Assembly: GCF_002201475.1 (NCBI RefSeq)
Contig: NZ_CP021422.1
Location: forward strand, 744,001-808,000
DNA from: Acutalibacter muris
GTDB taxonomy: Bacteria; Bacillota; Clostridia; Oscillospirales; Acutalibacteraceae
Reading direction: 5' to 3'
Length of the DNA stretch: 64,000 bases
How positions within the stretch are numbered: position 1 is the stretch's first letter; every line of letters starts with the position of its first letter. The notes under the pieces are model-generated. The model made no database searches. It was given only the letters and a program-made list of their open reading frames with translations, and was not told the origin of the DNA. Position numbers and translations under genes: made by a program. Positions 1 through 6,463 of the stretch are shown in pieces.

Positions 1-1
1 G

Positions 2-493
2 GGCTCCCTCAATCTGTTCAACCACCCGACCAATGTGGACTTGAGCTCCCGGGTGGTGTGCATCGTGCTGAAAGGGCTGGGGGAGAACCTCCGCAAGATT
101 GCGATGCACGTCACCAACGAGTTTGTCACCTCGGCGGTGAATACCAACTATAAAAGCGGCGCGGCGACGTGGTGCTACTTTGACGAGTTCCACATCCTGC
201 TCCGCGACCCGCTGACCGCCAGCTACTTTGTGGCGGTGTGGAAGATGCTCCGCAAAAAGGGCTGTGTGCCCTCGGCCCTCACGCAGAACGTGAAAGACCT
301 TTTGGCCAGCCGGGAAATCGAGAACATACTGGATAACACCGATTTTCTTGTTCTGCTCTCCCAGGCCCAGAGTGGGGGCCACCACCTACCCCGCCCAGGA
401 CGGGGATATGCTGGGGGCCGAGGCCGCCTACTGTTCACTGGAGGCGGAGCTCCAGCATTATCTGGATACCTACGAAAGTACCCACGACTATGA
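2..493 (+). pseudogene. VirB4/TraE conjugation ATPase, C-terminal piece, truncated
   Basis: The frame is open from the left window edge. It matches the C-terminal ATPase region of the VirB4/TraE ATPase that powers the type IV-like mating channel in Tn1549-type ICEs: a region equivalent to KGLGENLRK, then WCYFDEFHILL (Walker B-like) and LASREIENILDNTDFLVLL. Homology stops at about position 370, after the codons for LSQAQ. From there the frame reads about 40 out-of-frame residues (Gly/Pro/Arg rich) to a stop at 491-493. The rest of the family's C-terminus, normally carrying more ATPase elements, is missing. The next gene's sequence begins at this point in another frame, so this is a deletion junction. 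The 5' end lies outside the window. The ATPase is probably non-functional unless another copy exists. Confidence 0.75.
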
Positions 494-1307
494 CGAGTAC
501 CATTACGATTTAGACGCTATCGAACATGACCCCTATGTGCTGGTTTCCATTCTGAGCGCATGGCACGAGGGGGAATGGACGCTGGCGGATGTCCAGCCCA
601 CCTTGCAGATGCTCTTTGACCGCCAGTACACGCTGACCGAAAACGTGGTAAAGGAGCGGCGGTACTACATCGAAACGGATACATGGACGGACGAGGAGGG
701 CAACACCCACACTGACAGCTACCGGGTATATTACGATTATTATATCTGCACTGTGACGCTGGATAACTTCAACCTTTCCCATCTTCCTATCTATATCATG
801 GGGGAGGAAAAGGTTTCCCGGTATTCCCTCTACATGGCCACGCTGGGGAACCGCCCCGACCTCTTTCCCGGCTCGTCCTATGTGGGGAAATACACCAGCC
901 CGCCGGAGGGCTACGAAGTGCCGGGGGAATATCTGGACGATGAAACATTCGCGGCGATGCTCTCCGAGGCCGAGAAATACCTCGGTTATCCCTATGTATG
1001 GGGCGGGAGCTCCCCGGCCACGTCCTTTGACTGCTCTGGCTTTGTAAGCTGGGTTATCAATCACAGTGGCTGGAACGTGGGACGGCTGGGGGCCCAGGGG
1101 CTTTACAACATCTGCACCAGAACCAGTTCCCCGCGCCCCGGAGATTTGGTTTTTTTCAAGGGAACCTATGACACTCCGGGAGTCTCCCATTGTGGCATCT
1201 ATGTGGGGGACGGGATGATGATACACTGTGGCGACCCGATACAGTACGCCAACCTAAACAGCAGCTACTGGCAGGCCCACTTCTACGCCTACGGGCGTTT
1301 ACCATGA
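348..1307 (+). CDS. NlpC/P60 (C40) cell-wall peptidase of ICE, CD1108-like, N-terminally truncated
   Basis: Family members are membrane-anchored peptidoglycan hydrolases that open the wall for the conjugation channel. The C-terminal NlpC/P60 domain (about residues 205-319) looks intact: FDCSGFV supplies the nucleophile Cys, SHCGIYVGDG and MIHCG supply the His residues. The middle region (about residues 15-190, rich in Tyr, Asp and Glu) matches the linker of the CD1108-type ICE protein. The family is usually about twice as long, with N-terminal membrane segments and often a lysozyme domain; none is present. The only ATG (348) lies inside the VirB4 remnant, so the first ten or so residues are VirB4 sequence read out of frame. 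No good ribosome site precedes it. Without a signal sequence the product would stay cytoplasmic, so it is probably a remnant. Confidence 0.7.
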   Translation: MFCSPRPRVGATTYPAQDGDMLGAEAAYCSLEAELQHYLDTYESTHDYDEYHYDLDAIEHDPYVLVSILSAWHEGEWTLADVQPTLQMLFDRQYTLTENVVKERRYYIETDTWTDEEGNTHTDSYRVYYDYYICTVTLDNFNLSHLPIYIMGEEKVSRYSLYMATLGNRPDLFPGSSYVGKYTSPPEGYEVPGEYLDDETFAAMLSEAEKYLGYPYVWGGSSPATSFDCSGFVSWVINHSGWNVGRLGAQGLYNICTRTSSPRPGDLVFFKGTYDTPGVSHCGIYVGDGMMIHCGDPIQYANLNSSYWQAHFYAYGRLP

Positions 1308-1321
1308 AAAGGAGGTTTTCA

Positions 1322-1579
1322 ATGGCGATAAGCAAGAGCGCAAAAATCATGGCCGAGATGGAAAAGGTCAAGGCCAAAATCAGCGACCAGCAGGCCCGGC
1401 TGAAAGAGCTGGAACAGAAACACAAGGAGGCCGAGAACGAGGAAATCGTGGACATCGTGCGGGGCATGAGCATTTCCCTTGAGGAGCTCCCGCTGGTGCT
1501 CCAGCGCATCAAGGCCGGGGACACTTTGGGACAAAATGTCCCGAAGTCCGCCGGGCCGGAAAAGGAGGACGCGGAATGA
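1322..1579 (+). CDS. DUF4315 family ICE protein
   Basis: An 85-residue, charged, mostly helical protein with a coiled-coil N-terminal half (residues 5-45, Lys/Glu/Gln rich), typical of DUF4315. In Tn1549-type ICEs this gene always sits between the NlpC/P60 gene and the DUF4366 gene, as here. Its biochemical role is unknown. The ATG at 1322 follows a strong AAAGGAGG site at 1309-1316; the upstream extension of the frame is noise. The stop overlaps the next start (ATGA at 1576-1579), which implies translational coupling. The C-terminal codons for LGQNVPK are formed by one copy of the element's dispersed palindrome (1523-1547). Confidence 0.75.
   Translation: MAISKSAKIMAEMEKVKAKISDQQARLKELEQKHKEAENEEIVDIVRGMSISLEELPLVLQRIKAGDTLGQNVPKSAGPEKEDAE
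1523..1547. repeat. ICE palindrome copy 1 (inside DUF4315 gene)
   Basis: GGGACA-AAA-TGTCCC with flanking arms ACTTT and GAAGT. One mismatch across 25 bp. It is read in frame as protein (LGQNVPK). Confidence 0.8.
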
Positions 1580-2253
1580 AAGGAAAAAAATATCGTGTAG
1601 TGGCGGCGGCTCTGTGCGCCGCTTTTTTGCTGTGCGGCATCACCACCACGGCCTACGCCGGGGGCGGCGAGGAATGGGAGGACGGTACGGGCGGCCCGGA
1701 GTGGGAGGGGCTTGACCCCGTGGAGCCCCCGGCCACCCCGGAGCCGGAACCCGAGCCCAACCCATTCACCCCGGACGGCCAGGGGACGATGGTGGATAAC
1801 GCCACCGACCAGGACGGCAAGGAATTTTTCACCATCATGGCGGCAGACGAGTCCGTGTTCTATCTGGTGATTGACCGCCAGCGGGAGACGGAAAATGTGT
1901 ACTTTCTGAACGCCGTCACCGTGGCCGATTTAATGGCCCTTGCGGAGCCCTCCCCGGAGGCTGTCCCCGAACCGCTCCCGGAGCCGGAGCCCGAACCTGC
2001 TACCGAGCCGGAGCCGGAGCCCGAGCCGGAAAAATCCGGCGGGGCTGGGACGCTCCTGCTGGTGCTGGCGGTGCTGGCTATCGGCGGCGGGGCTGGGTGG
2101 TACTTCAAGATATACCGCCCCAAACAACAGCTGGCCGCCGCGCCCGGTGAGGACTTTGACGAGGCCGAGGAATACGGCGAGGACTATGGCGGCGGTGAAT
2201 ATGACGACCTCCCCCCGTGGGATGAGGAAGAAGAAAAGGAGGACGGAGAATGA
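1576..2253 (+). CDS. DUF4366 family membrane protein of ICE
   Basis: A 225-residue exported protein. Residues 1-28 are a signal peptide (Lys-rich n-region, hydrophobic core, cleavage near AYA). A Pro/Glu-rich linker follows, then a conserved core at about 60-125, which DUF4366 shares: FYLVIDRQ and a VYFLNAVTVADL-like segment. A second Pro/Glu repeat region covers about 128-152. A transmembrane helix (155-175) and an acidic cytoplasmic tail with repeated EY/GE motifs come last. It is thought to be part of the mating-pore module, but its role is not established. It overlaps the upstream gene by 4 bp and the downstream small gene by 4 bp, so all belong to one operon. Confidence 0.75.
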   Translation: MKGKKYRVVAAALCAAFLLCGITTTAYAGGGEEWEDGTGGPEWEGLDPVEPPATPEPEPEPNPFTPDGQGTMVDNATDQDGKEFFTIMAADESVFYLVIDRQRETENVYFLNAVTVADLMALAEPSPEAVPEPLPEPEPEPATEPEPEPEPEKSGGAGTLLLVLAVLAIGGGAGWYFKIYRPKQQLAAAPGEDFDEAEEYGEDYGGGEYDDLPPWDEEEEKEDGE

Positions 2254-2423
2254 ATTTCACAAACAACCCTTTGGAACGGGAAATGAAACGCCGCCCCCGG
2301 CCCCGGGCTCCCCGCCCGGAAAAGCCCCGGGAGGGCTCCCGGTGCTGTGGCTGTCCCTACTGGCGCGGCATCCCTTGCGGCTCCTGCTTTCAGAGCCTTT
2401 TGAAAAAGCCGGGCGGGAGGTGA
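2250..2423 (+). CDS. small Cys-rich ICE protein
   Basis: A 57-residue basic protein (ATG 2250, stop 2421-2423) that overlaps the DUF4366 stop by 4 bp. Arg/Pro-rich N-terminal half, then a compact cluster of cysteines, CCGCPYWRGIPCGSC, that could bind zinc or form disulfides. The GGAGG needed for its translation is at 2237-2243 inside the upstream gene, and its own end carries the ribosome site of the next gene. Small ORFs like this are common in this operon position in Firmicutes ICEs. No function is recognised. Confidence 0.6.
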   Translation: MNFTNNPLEREMKRRPRPRAPRPEKPREGSRCCGCPYWRGIPCGSCFQSLLKKPGGR

Positions 2424-2427
2424 TATT

Positions 2428-2778
2428 TTGCGCGAGCTGACCCGTGAGGAAAAGGCGGCCATCCGCTCCCTTGTCACAAAATGGTGCGCCAACTATGACC
2501 GGGAAATGGGATGCTTGCCTTTGGACTGCGAGTGCTATATGCTGGGGAAGTGCTGGACGGGTGCTTACTGCCGCTACTTCCGGGAGGCCGTCCTGCCGCT
2601 GAACCCGGTGCTGGAGGCCGCCCTCAATACCGAGGGGCCCGCCCCGGAAACCCGGCCCTGTCCTGTCTGCGGGCGGCCCTTTCTCCCGGACGGGCGACGG
2701 CGCTATTGCTCCGAGGCTTGCTCCAAGGCCGCAAGGCAGAAGAAACAGCGGGGATATATGCGGAAATACCGGGGGTGA
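2428..2778 (+). CDS. cysteine-rich VLP-domain protein
   Basis: A 116-residue protein with about ten cysteines in two clusters. The first (WCANYD..GCLPLDCECYMLGKCW, residues 19-45) is characteristic of the Cys_rich_VLP ICE family. The second (CPVCGRPF..RRRYCSEACSKAARQKKQ, residues 77-105) looks like a zinc ribbon of the kind found in small DNA-binding proteins. Its role in conjugation is unknown. It starts with TTG at 2428, directly behind GGGAGG at 2415-2420, which overlaps the upstream stop. Basic C-terminus. Probably cotranscribed with the upstream genes. Confidence 0.7.
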   Translation: MRELTREEKAAIRSLVTKWCANYDREMGCLPLDCECYMLGKCWTGAYCRYFREAVLPLNPVLEAALNTEGPAPETRPCPVCGRPFLPDGRRRYCSEACSKAARQKKQRGYMRKYRG

Positions 2779-2911
2779 GGCGTGAGCATTTGGGGGTATA
2801 GAACCCCGCTGTTTTCAAGGCTTTCCGGGGCCACTTTTGGGGCGGGGCGTACTTTTACACGTCCTGCCCCGATTTCCCAAAATAGTGCTAACATTTCGAG
2901 AGGAGGTTCCT

Positions 2912-3508
2912 ATGGACAGAAATCAAGGCTATACAATCTTAAAGGCCGTCATGCTGGAGAATGGCCGGGGCTTTGCGCTGGGGGAGCATCCCCGGGCCCC
3001 CTCCCCCTTTGTGACGTGGGCCTGCTATGATGACGAACACGGCGCAAGGCAGTATGAATGGGGGCATTATGGCAGTGACCGGGCCGCGCTGGAGCAGGAC
3101 TTGCTGGAGCGTGTGGAAAGCTACCAGCAGCAGTTCTCCGTCAAGGTGGCGCAGATTGAGGCCCCCGGCCTTTACAAGTATTATTCCACCCAGCGGCCCG
3201 TTGACATCGGCACGTTCCCCAAGCCTGCAGGCAACGCCCCGGACGAAATCGTAAACTACGACAAGCGCGTACCCGTGGAGGGCGGCGCGTTCCTTGCGTG
3301 GGGGCATCTGACCTACACAAAGCCCTTGACGGAAAAGCAGGCGGCGGACTATGAGCTCCGGCCCGCCCCGGAGGTGTCCGGCCTACTGCGGGACGGCGGC
3401 AGGCCCCGCCCGATTGCCGAGCAGATGAAAGAGGCGGCGAGGATGGCCGGGGAACGGCAGGCCCCCACCGCGCCCAAACGGAACGCGCCCGACCGGGGCG
3501 ATAGGTAA
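2912..3508 (+). CDS. conserved ICE accessory protein, function unknown
   Basis: A 198-residue soluble protein. It begins with a YTILKAV..NGRGFALGE-type segment, then SPFVTWACYDDEHG, a KYYSTQRPVDIGTFPK motif (about residues 87-105), and a Pro/Arg-rich tail. This pattern recurs in Tn1549-like ICEs, usually just before the mobilisation genes; no enzymatic motif is visible. The ATG at 2912 is chosen because AGGAGG (2901-2906) precedes it; the frame stays open upstream but without a start site. The 130-bp gap before it holds G/C-rich inverted segments that may attenuate transcription. One base separates its stop from the GTG of mobC. Confidence 0.6.
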   Translation: MDRNQGYTILKAVMLENGRGFALGEHPRAPSPFVTWACYDDEHGARQYEWGHYGSDRAALEQDLLERVESYQQQFSVKVAQIEAPGLYKYYSTQRPVDIGTFPKPAGNAPDEIVNYDKRVPVEGGAFLAWGHLTYTKPLTEKQAADYELRPAPEVSGLLRDGGRPRPIAEQMKEAARMAGERQAPTAPKRNAPDRGDR

Positions 3509-3509
3509 C

Positions 3510-3860
3510 GTGGCCGGAAAAAAGCGCCGCCGCCCCATCCATCTCCATGTGATGGTGTCTGAGGAAGAGCAGGCACTTATCCAGGAACGCATGGCCCAGG
3601 CGGGCATCCGCAACATGGGGGCCTATATGCGCCGGATGGCCCTCTGCGGCTATGTGCTCCAGATTGACCTTGCCCCCGTCCGGGAGCTGGTGTCCCTCCA
3701 GCGGCGATGCTCAAACAATCTCAATCAAGTGGCCATCCATGCCAACACCTACGGGGGCATCTACCCCGAGGAAATATCGGCCCTCCAGCGGGACTACTCC
3801 GCTTTGTGGGGCCCTCTGTCTGATTTGCTGAAACAGCTTTCCGCGCTGGTGGAGCTGTGA
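3510..3860 (+). CDS. mobC: MobC-like relaxosome accessory protein
   Basis: A 116-residue basic protein, beginning at GTG 3510 next to the preceding stop. RRRPIHLHVMVSEEEQALIQERMAQAG (in pieces) is a ribbon-helix-helix-type N-terminus. The later SNNLNQVAIHANT motif is the hallmark of MobC-type auxiliary proteins. Family members bind oriT and help the relaxase reach its nick site. The relaxase gene follows within about 100 bp, consistent with a relaxosome operon. The C-terminal 25 residues are a Leu-rich helix. Confidence 0.8.
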   Translation: MAGKKRRRPIHLHVMVSEEEQALIQERMAQAGIRNMGAYMRRMALCGYVLQIDLAPVRELVSLQRRCSNNLNQVAIHANTYGGIYPEEISALQRDYSALWGPLSDLLKQLSALVEL

Positions 3861-3903
3861 CTTGCTGGGGAGCGGTGCTGTGCCGCTCCCCGGCTTTTTT
3901 CGT

Positions 3904-3928
3904 ACTTCGGGACATTTTGTCCCAAAGT
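3904..3928. repeat. ICE palindrome copy 2 (upstream of relaxase)
   Basis: ACTTC-GGGACA-TTT-TGTCCC-AAAGT. It lies between mobC and the relaxase, 12-17 bp before the relaxase ribosome site. Confidence 0.8.
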
Positions 3929-3950
3929 CCCAACGAGAGGAGGTGCTACC

Positions 3951-5357
3951 ACGGCCACGACCTACATCCGGCCCTACAAGCAGGCGGCGGGACTGAGCGC
4001 CGTCCAGACGATGGAGGAGCGGTTTGCCTACGGGCTCAACCCCCAAAAGCTGGGGGCCGTGTCCTCCCACCTTTGCGACCCGGCCACAGCCGCCGCCGAG
4101 TTTCTGCTGGTGAAAAGCGAATACCAGGCGGCCACGGCCCGGCCCGTGGAGCGCGGGGCTCTGTTCTTCCAGATACGGCAGGCGTTCCCGCCCGGTGAGG
4201 TGACGGCGGAGGAGGCAAACAAGCTGGGCTTTGAAACGGCGATGCGCTGGACGAAAGGCAAGTACCAGTTTTTCGTCTGCACCCATACCGACAAGGGCCA
4301 TCTGCACAACCACATCTATTTCAATTCCACGGCCTTTGACTGCTCCCGGAAATTTCATAACTTCCTCGGCTCCAGCTTTGCCCTCCGGCGGCTGTCTGAC
4401 CGGGTATGTCTGGAGCATGATTTGTCCGTGATACAAAATCCCAAACAGCACAGCAAGGGCCGTTTCCTCCACTATGGCCAGTGGATAGGCGACAAGCCGC
4501 CCTCCGCACAGCATCGGGTGCGGCTGGCAATCATCGCGGCTCTCGAAAAAAAGCCCGCCGACTTTGCCGCGTTCCTGCGGCTGATGGAGGAGTCCGGCTT
4601 TGCCGTCAAGCGCGGGCGTGGCGGCGTGGTGTCGTTCCTCGCGCCGGGGCAGGACAAGTACACCCGGCTCCGGGCATCCACCCTTGGCCCCGGCTTTGAC
4701 CCCGAGGACATCCGGGCGGTAATCAACGGGGAACGGCCCCTCCCGGAGCTCCCCAAGGATGCGCCGCCCCCGCCCCGGCAGGTGAGCCTTATCATTGACA
4801 TTCAACAGCGCATGGCCCAGGGCAAGGGCCCCGCCTATGAACGCTGGGCCAAGGTCTACAACCTAAAGCAGATGGCCGCAGCCCTCCAGTTCCTGCAAGA
4901 AAACAAACTGACCGACTATGACGCGCTGGCGGCCAAAACCGAGGCGGCGGTTGACCGGGCCCACGCGCTGGCCGGGGAGCTCCAGACCACCGAGGCCGCC
5001 CTCTCCAAAGTCTCCGGGCTGATGGGGGCCGTGGTGGACTATGCCAAGGCCCGGCCCGTGTTTGACGGCTACAAGGCGGCCCGGTACTCGAAAAAATACC
5101 TTGCCGAGCACGAGGCGGAGCTTGCCACTTACCGGGCGGCCCGGGCCGCTATGAATGAATTGTTAGGCGGCGAAAAGCTCCCCAAAATGGACGTGCTGAA
5201 AAAACAGCGGCGGGAGCTGGCGGATAAGAAAAAGGCCCTCTATGCCGAGTATCGGCGGGCCCAGCGGGATATGCGGGAGGCCGTGGCGGTCAAGGCCAAC
5301 ATCGACCATCTGCTCGGCCTGACGGACGGGCGGGACAATAAGGAACAGACGCGATAG
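3951..5357 (+). CDS. relaxase/mobilisation nuclease (MOBP-like)
   Basis: The relaxase nicks oriT and pilots the transferred strand. Near the N-terminus, ERFAYGLNPQK carries the likely nucleophile Tyr. THTDKGHLHNHIYFNS is the metal-binding HxH motif III. FHNFLGSSFALRRLSD and KQHSKGRFLHYGQW are further family motifs. The C-terminal half (about residues 300-460) is an Ala/Glu/Lys-rich coiled coil. The family normally starts M-A-T-T-Y-I-R-P-Y-K. Here those codons are present at 3951 with a perfect GAGAGGAGG site at 3935-3943, but the first codon reads ACG, not ATG. The first ATG is at 4011 (447 residues) and has no ribosome site. I annotate from the ACG, which may be used weakly. The gene reaches 5357, and palindrome copy 3 follows. 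Confidence 0.8.
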   Translation, partial: TATTYIRPYKQAAGLSAVQTMEERFAYGLNPQKLGAVSSHLCDPATAAAEFLLVKSEYQAATARPVERGALFFQIRQAFPPGEVTAEEANKLGFETAMRWTKGKYQFFVCTHTDKGHLHNHIYFNSTAFDCSRKFHNFLGSSFALRRLSDRVCLEHDLSVIQNPKQHSKGRFLHYGQWIGDKPPSAQHRVRLAIIAALEKKPADFAAFLRLMEESGFAVKRGRGGVVSFLAPGQDKYTRLRASTLGPGFDPEDIRAVINGERPLPELPKDAPPPPRQVSLIIDIQQRMAQGKGPAYERWAKVYNLKQMAAALQFLQENKLTDYDALAAKTEAAVDRAHALAGELQTTEAALSKVSGLMGAVVDYAKARPVFDGYKAARYSKKYLAEHEAELATYRAARAAMNELLGGEKLPKMDVLKKQRRELADKKKALYAEYRRAQRDMREAVAVKANIDHLLGLTDGRDNKEQTR

Positions 5358-5376
5358 CGGCGGTGACGCAGCCAAC

Positions 5377-5403
5377 CTCTTTGGGACATTTTGTCCCAAA
5401 GAG
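5377..5403. repeat. ICE palindrome copy 3 (downstream of relaxase)
   Basis: Perfect 27-bp palindrome: CTCTTT-GGGACA-TTT-TGTCCC-AAAGAG. It lies 20 bp after the relaxase stop. Confidence 0.85.
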
Positions 5404-5407
5404 CCGG

Positions 5408-5490
5408 GTTTGGGGAGGCTCCCCAACAAGCATTTTTGCGGGCCTGCGGCCCAGTAAAAATTTCGGAGTGTGGCCACACCCGAATTGCTT
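5408..5490. other. cluster of short palindromes after relaxase (possible oriT)
   Basis: In 80 bp there are a GGGGAGGCTCCCC hairpin, GGGCCTGCGGCCC, and the exact 12-bp palindrome GTGTGGCCACAC. Dense small inverted repeats next to relaxase genes are typical of transfer origins. No nick sequence is recognised, so this is a suggestion only. Confidence 0.25.
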
Positions 5491-5545
5491 GCCGTTTCGT
5501 GCGCTCCCCCATACATGGCGCGAAAAACGGAGGCCGCGCTTTTCC

Positions 5546-5902
5546 TTACGCTCCCTCCGTTTCTCTGGCTTTTCTGATACCCTCTGCGGCTCCCTCTATG
5601 ATGATAAGCTCCTTTTCGTCCATTCCGTTCAGCATCCGGTCAATGTGTTTCCGGCGCTCACTCTCGCCGCCCAGCTTGTCCGGGTAGAAAAATTCATCCA
5701 CGGAAATATCAAAAAGGGTAACGAGCTTGTAAAAGGCGTTGAGGCTGGTGTGCTGGCCCCGGTTCTCAATATACATGATGGAGCGAGGGGTGAGGTCTAC
5801 AAGCTGGGCCAGGTGCTCCTGCGTCCAGCCTTTGGCTTTTCGTCTGCGCTTGATTTCTTGGCCCAGGGCATGACAGTCCAGGCGTTTTTCATATTGGTAC
5901 AT
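5546..5902 (-). CDS. XRE-family transcriptional regulator (ICE 1)
   Basis: A 118-residue DNA-binding protein. An HTH_3 domain spans residues about 8-65: GQEIKRRRKAKGWTQEHLAQL then RSIMYIENRGQHTSLNAFYKLV. The C-terminal tail has a conserved DGM/NGMDEKELIII-type helix, seen in many ICE repressors. I chose ATG at 5902 behind GGGGTGAT; a GTG at 5908 is also in frame. It is transcribed away from blaI. An imperfect inverted repeat (TTCTCA/CACCCC at 5902-5916, GGGGTG/TGAGAA at 5935-5951) covers its start region and is a plausible self-operator. Its ICE-wide targets are unknown, and the dispersed palindromes are candidates. Confidence 0.8.
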   Translation of the reverse strand: MYQYEKRLDCHALGQEIKRRRKAKGWTQEHLAQLVDLTPRSIMYIENRGQHTSLNAFYKLVTLFDISVDEFFYPDKLGGESERRKHIDRMLNGMDEKELIIIEGAAEGIRKARETEGA

Positions 5903-5951
5903 TCTCACATCACCCCTATATTATTCTACATTTCGGGGTGGAATATGAGAA
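5902..5951. promoter_or_regulatory. inverted-repeat operator candidate between XRE and blaI
   Basis: Arms TTCTCA..CACCCC (5902-5916) and GGGGTG..TGAGAA (5935-5951) form an imperfect dyad over the XRE gene's translation start. Confidence 0.4.
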
Positions 5952-6011
5952 CGAAACACAATTTTATTTTTAAGTAGTTTTTTATTTCGTGTTTTTTTCT
6001 TGCTTGCGGGC

Positions 6012-6040
6012 TTGACAAAAGTACAACGCTATGTTATATT
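6012..6040 (+). promoter_or_regulatory. promoter of blaI-blaR1-like operon
   Basis: TTGACA at 6012-6017, 17-bp spacer, TATATT at 6035-6040. The spacer contains TACA and ATGT half-sites of the sort BlaI/MecI repressors use. AAGGAGG at 6069-6075 precedes the blaI start. Confidence 0.7.
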
Positions 6041-6082
6041 TTTAATGTCAACATCGCGTCATACATTAAGGAGGAAAGAAAC

Positions 6083-6463
6083 ATGGTGCAACAACTATCA
6101 GATGCTGAACTTGAAATTATGAAAATCGTGTGGGGGAACCCGGAGGAGGTGACATTGTTCCCCTATATCATGGATGGACTGGCGGCCAAAGGAAAACCGT
6201 GTCAAAAAAATACATTGATTGTCCTTTTGTCGCGGCTGATTAACAAGGGTTTTCTAAGTGCTAAAAAAATTGGACGGCGCAACGAATATACAACACTGGT
6301 TTCAGAAACGGAATATCAGACGGCACAAACAAAAAATTTCTTGGATAAAATCTATGAGGGAAACGCAAGTGGACTGGTTTCTAATTTGATTTTAGGTGAT
6401 TTGTTGGCAGACGAGGAATATGAAGAGCTGAAAAAGCTGCTGGAGAAAGGGCGAGAAAAATGA
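6083..6463 (+). CDS. BlaI/MecI/CopY-family repressor
   Basis: A 126-residue winged-helix repressor. LSDAELEIMKIVWGNPEEVTL opens the family signature. A recognition-helix region runs about residues 35-60 (KNTLIVLLSRLINKGFLSAKKIGRRNEYTTL, in parts), and the C-terminal dimerisation and protease-sensitive region follows. In this family the repressor sits on the operon promoter until the membrane peptidase encoded next causes its cleavage. The stop overlaps the start of the M56 gene (ATGA, 6460-6463). Both are clearly more AT-rich than the neighbouring ICE backbone, so the pair is a separately acquired cargo. No beta-lactamase or other obvious target gene lies beside it. Confidence 0.85.
   Translation: MVQQLSDAELEIMKIVWGNPEEVTLFPYIMDGLAAKGKPCQKNTLIVLLSRLINKGFLSAKKIGRRNEYTTLVSETEYQTAQTKNFLDKIYEGNASGLVSNLILGDLLADEEYEELKKLLEKGREK

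Noticed and set aside
5363..5977. 204-codon ORF on + strand
   Set aside because: It runs through palindrome copy 3 and is antisense to the XRE gene for most of its length; no ribosome site.
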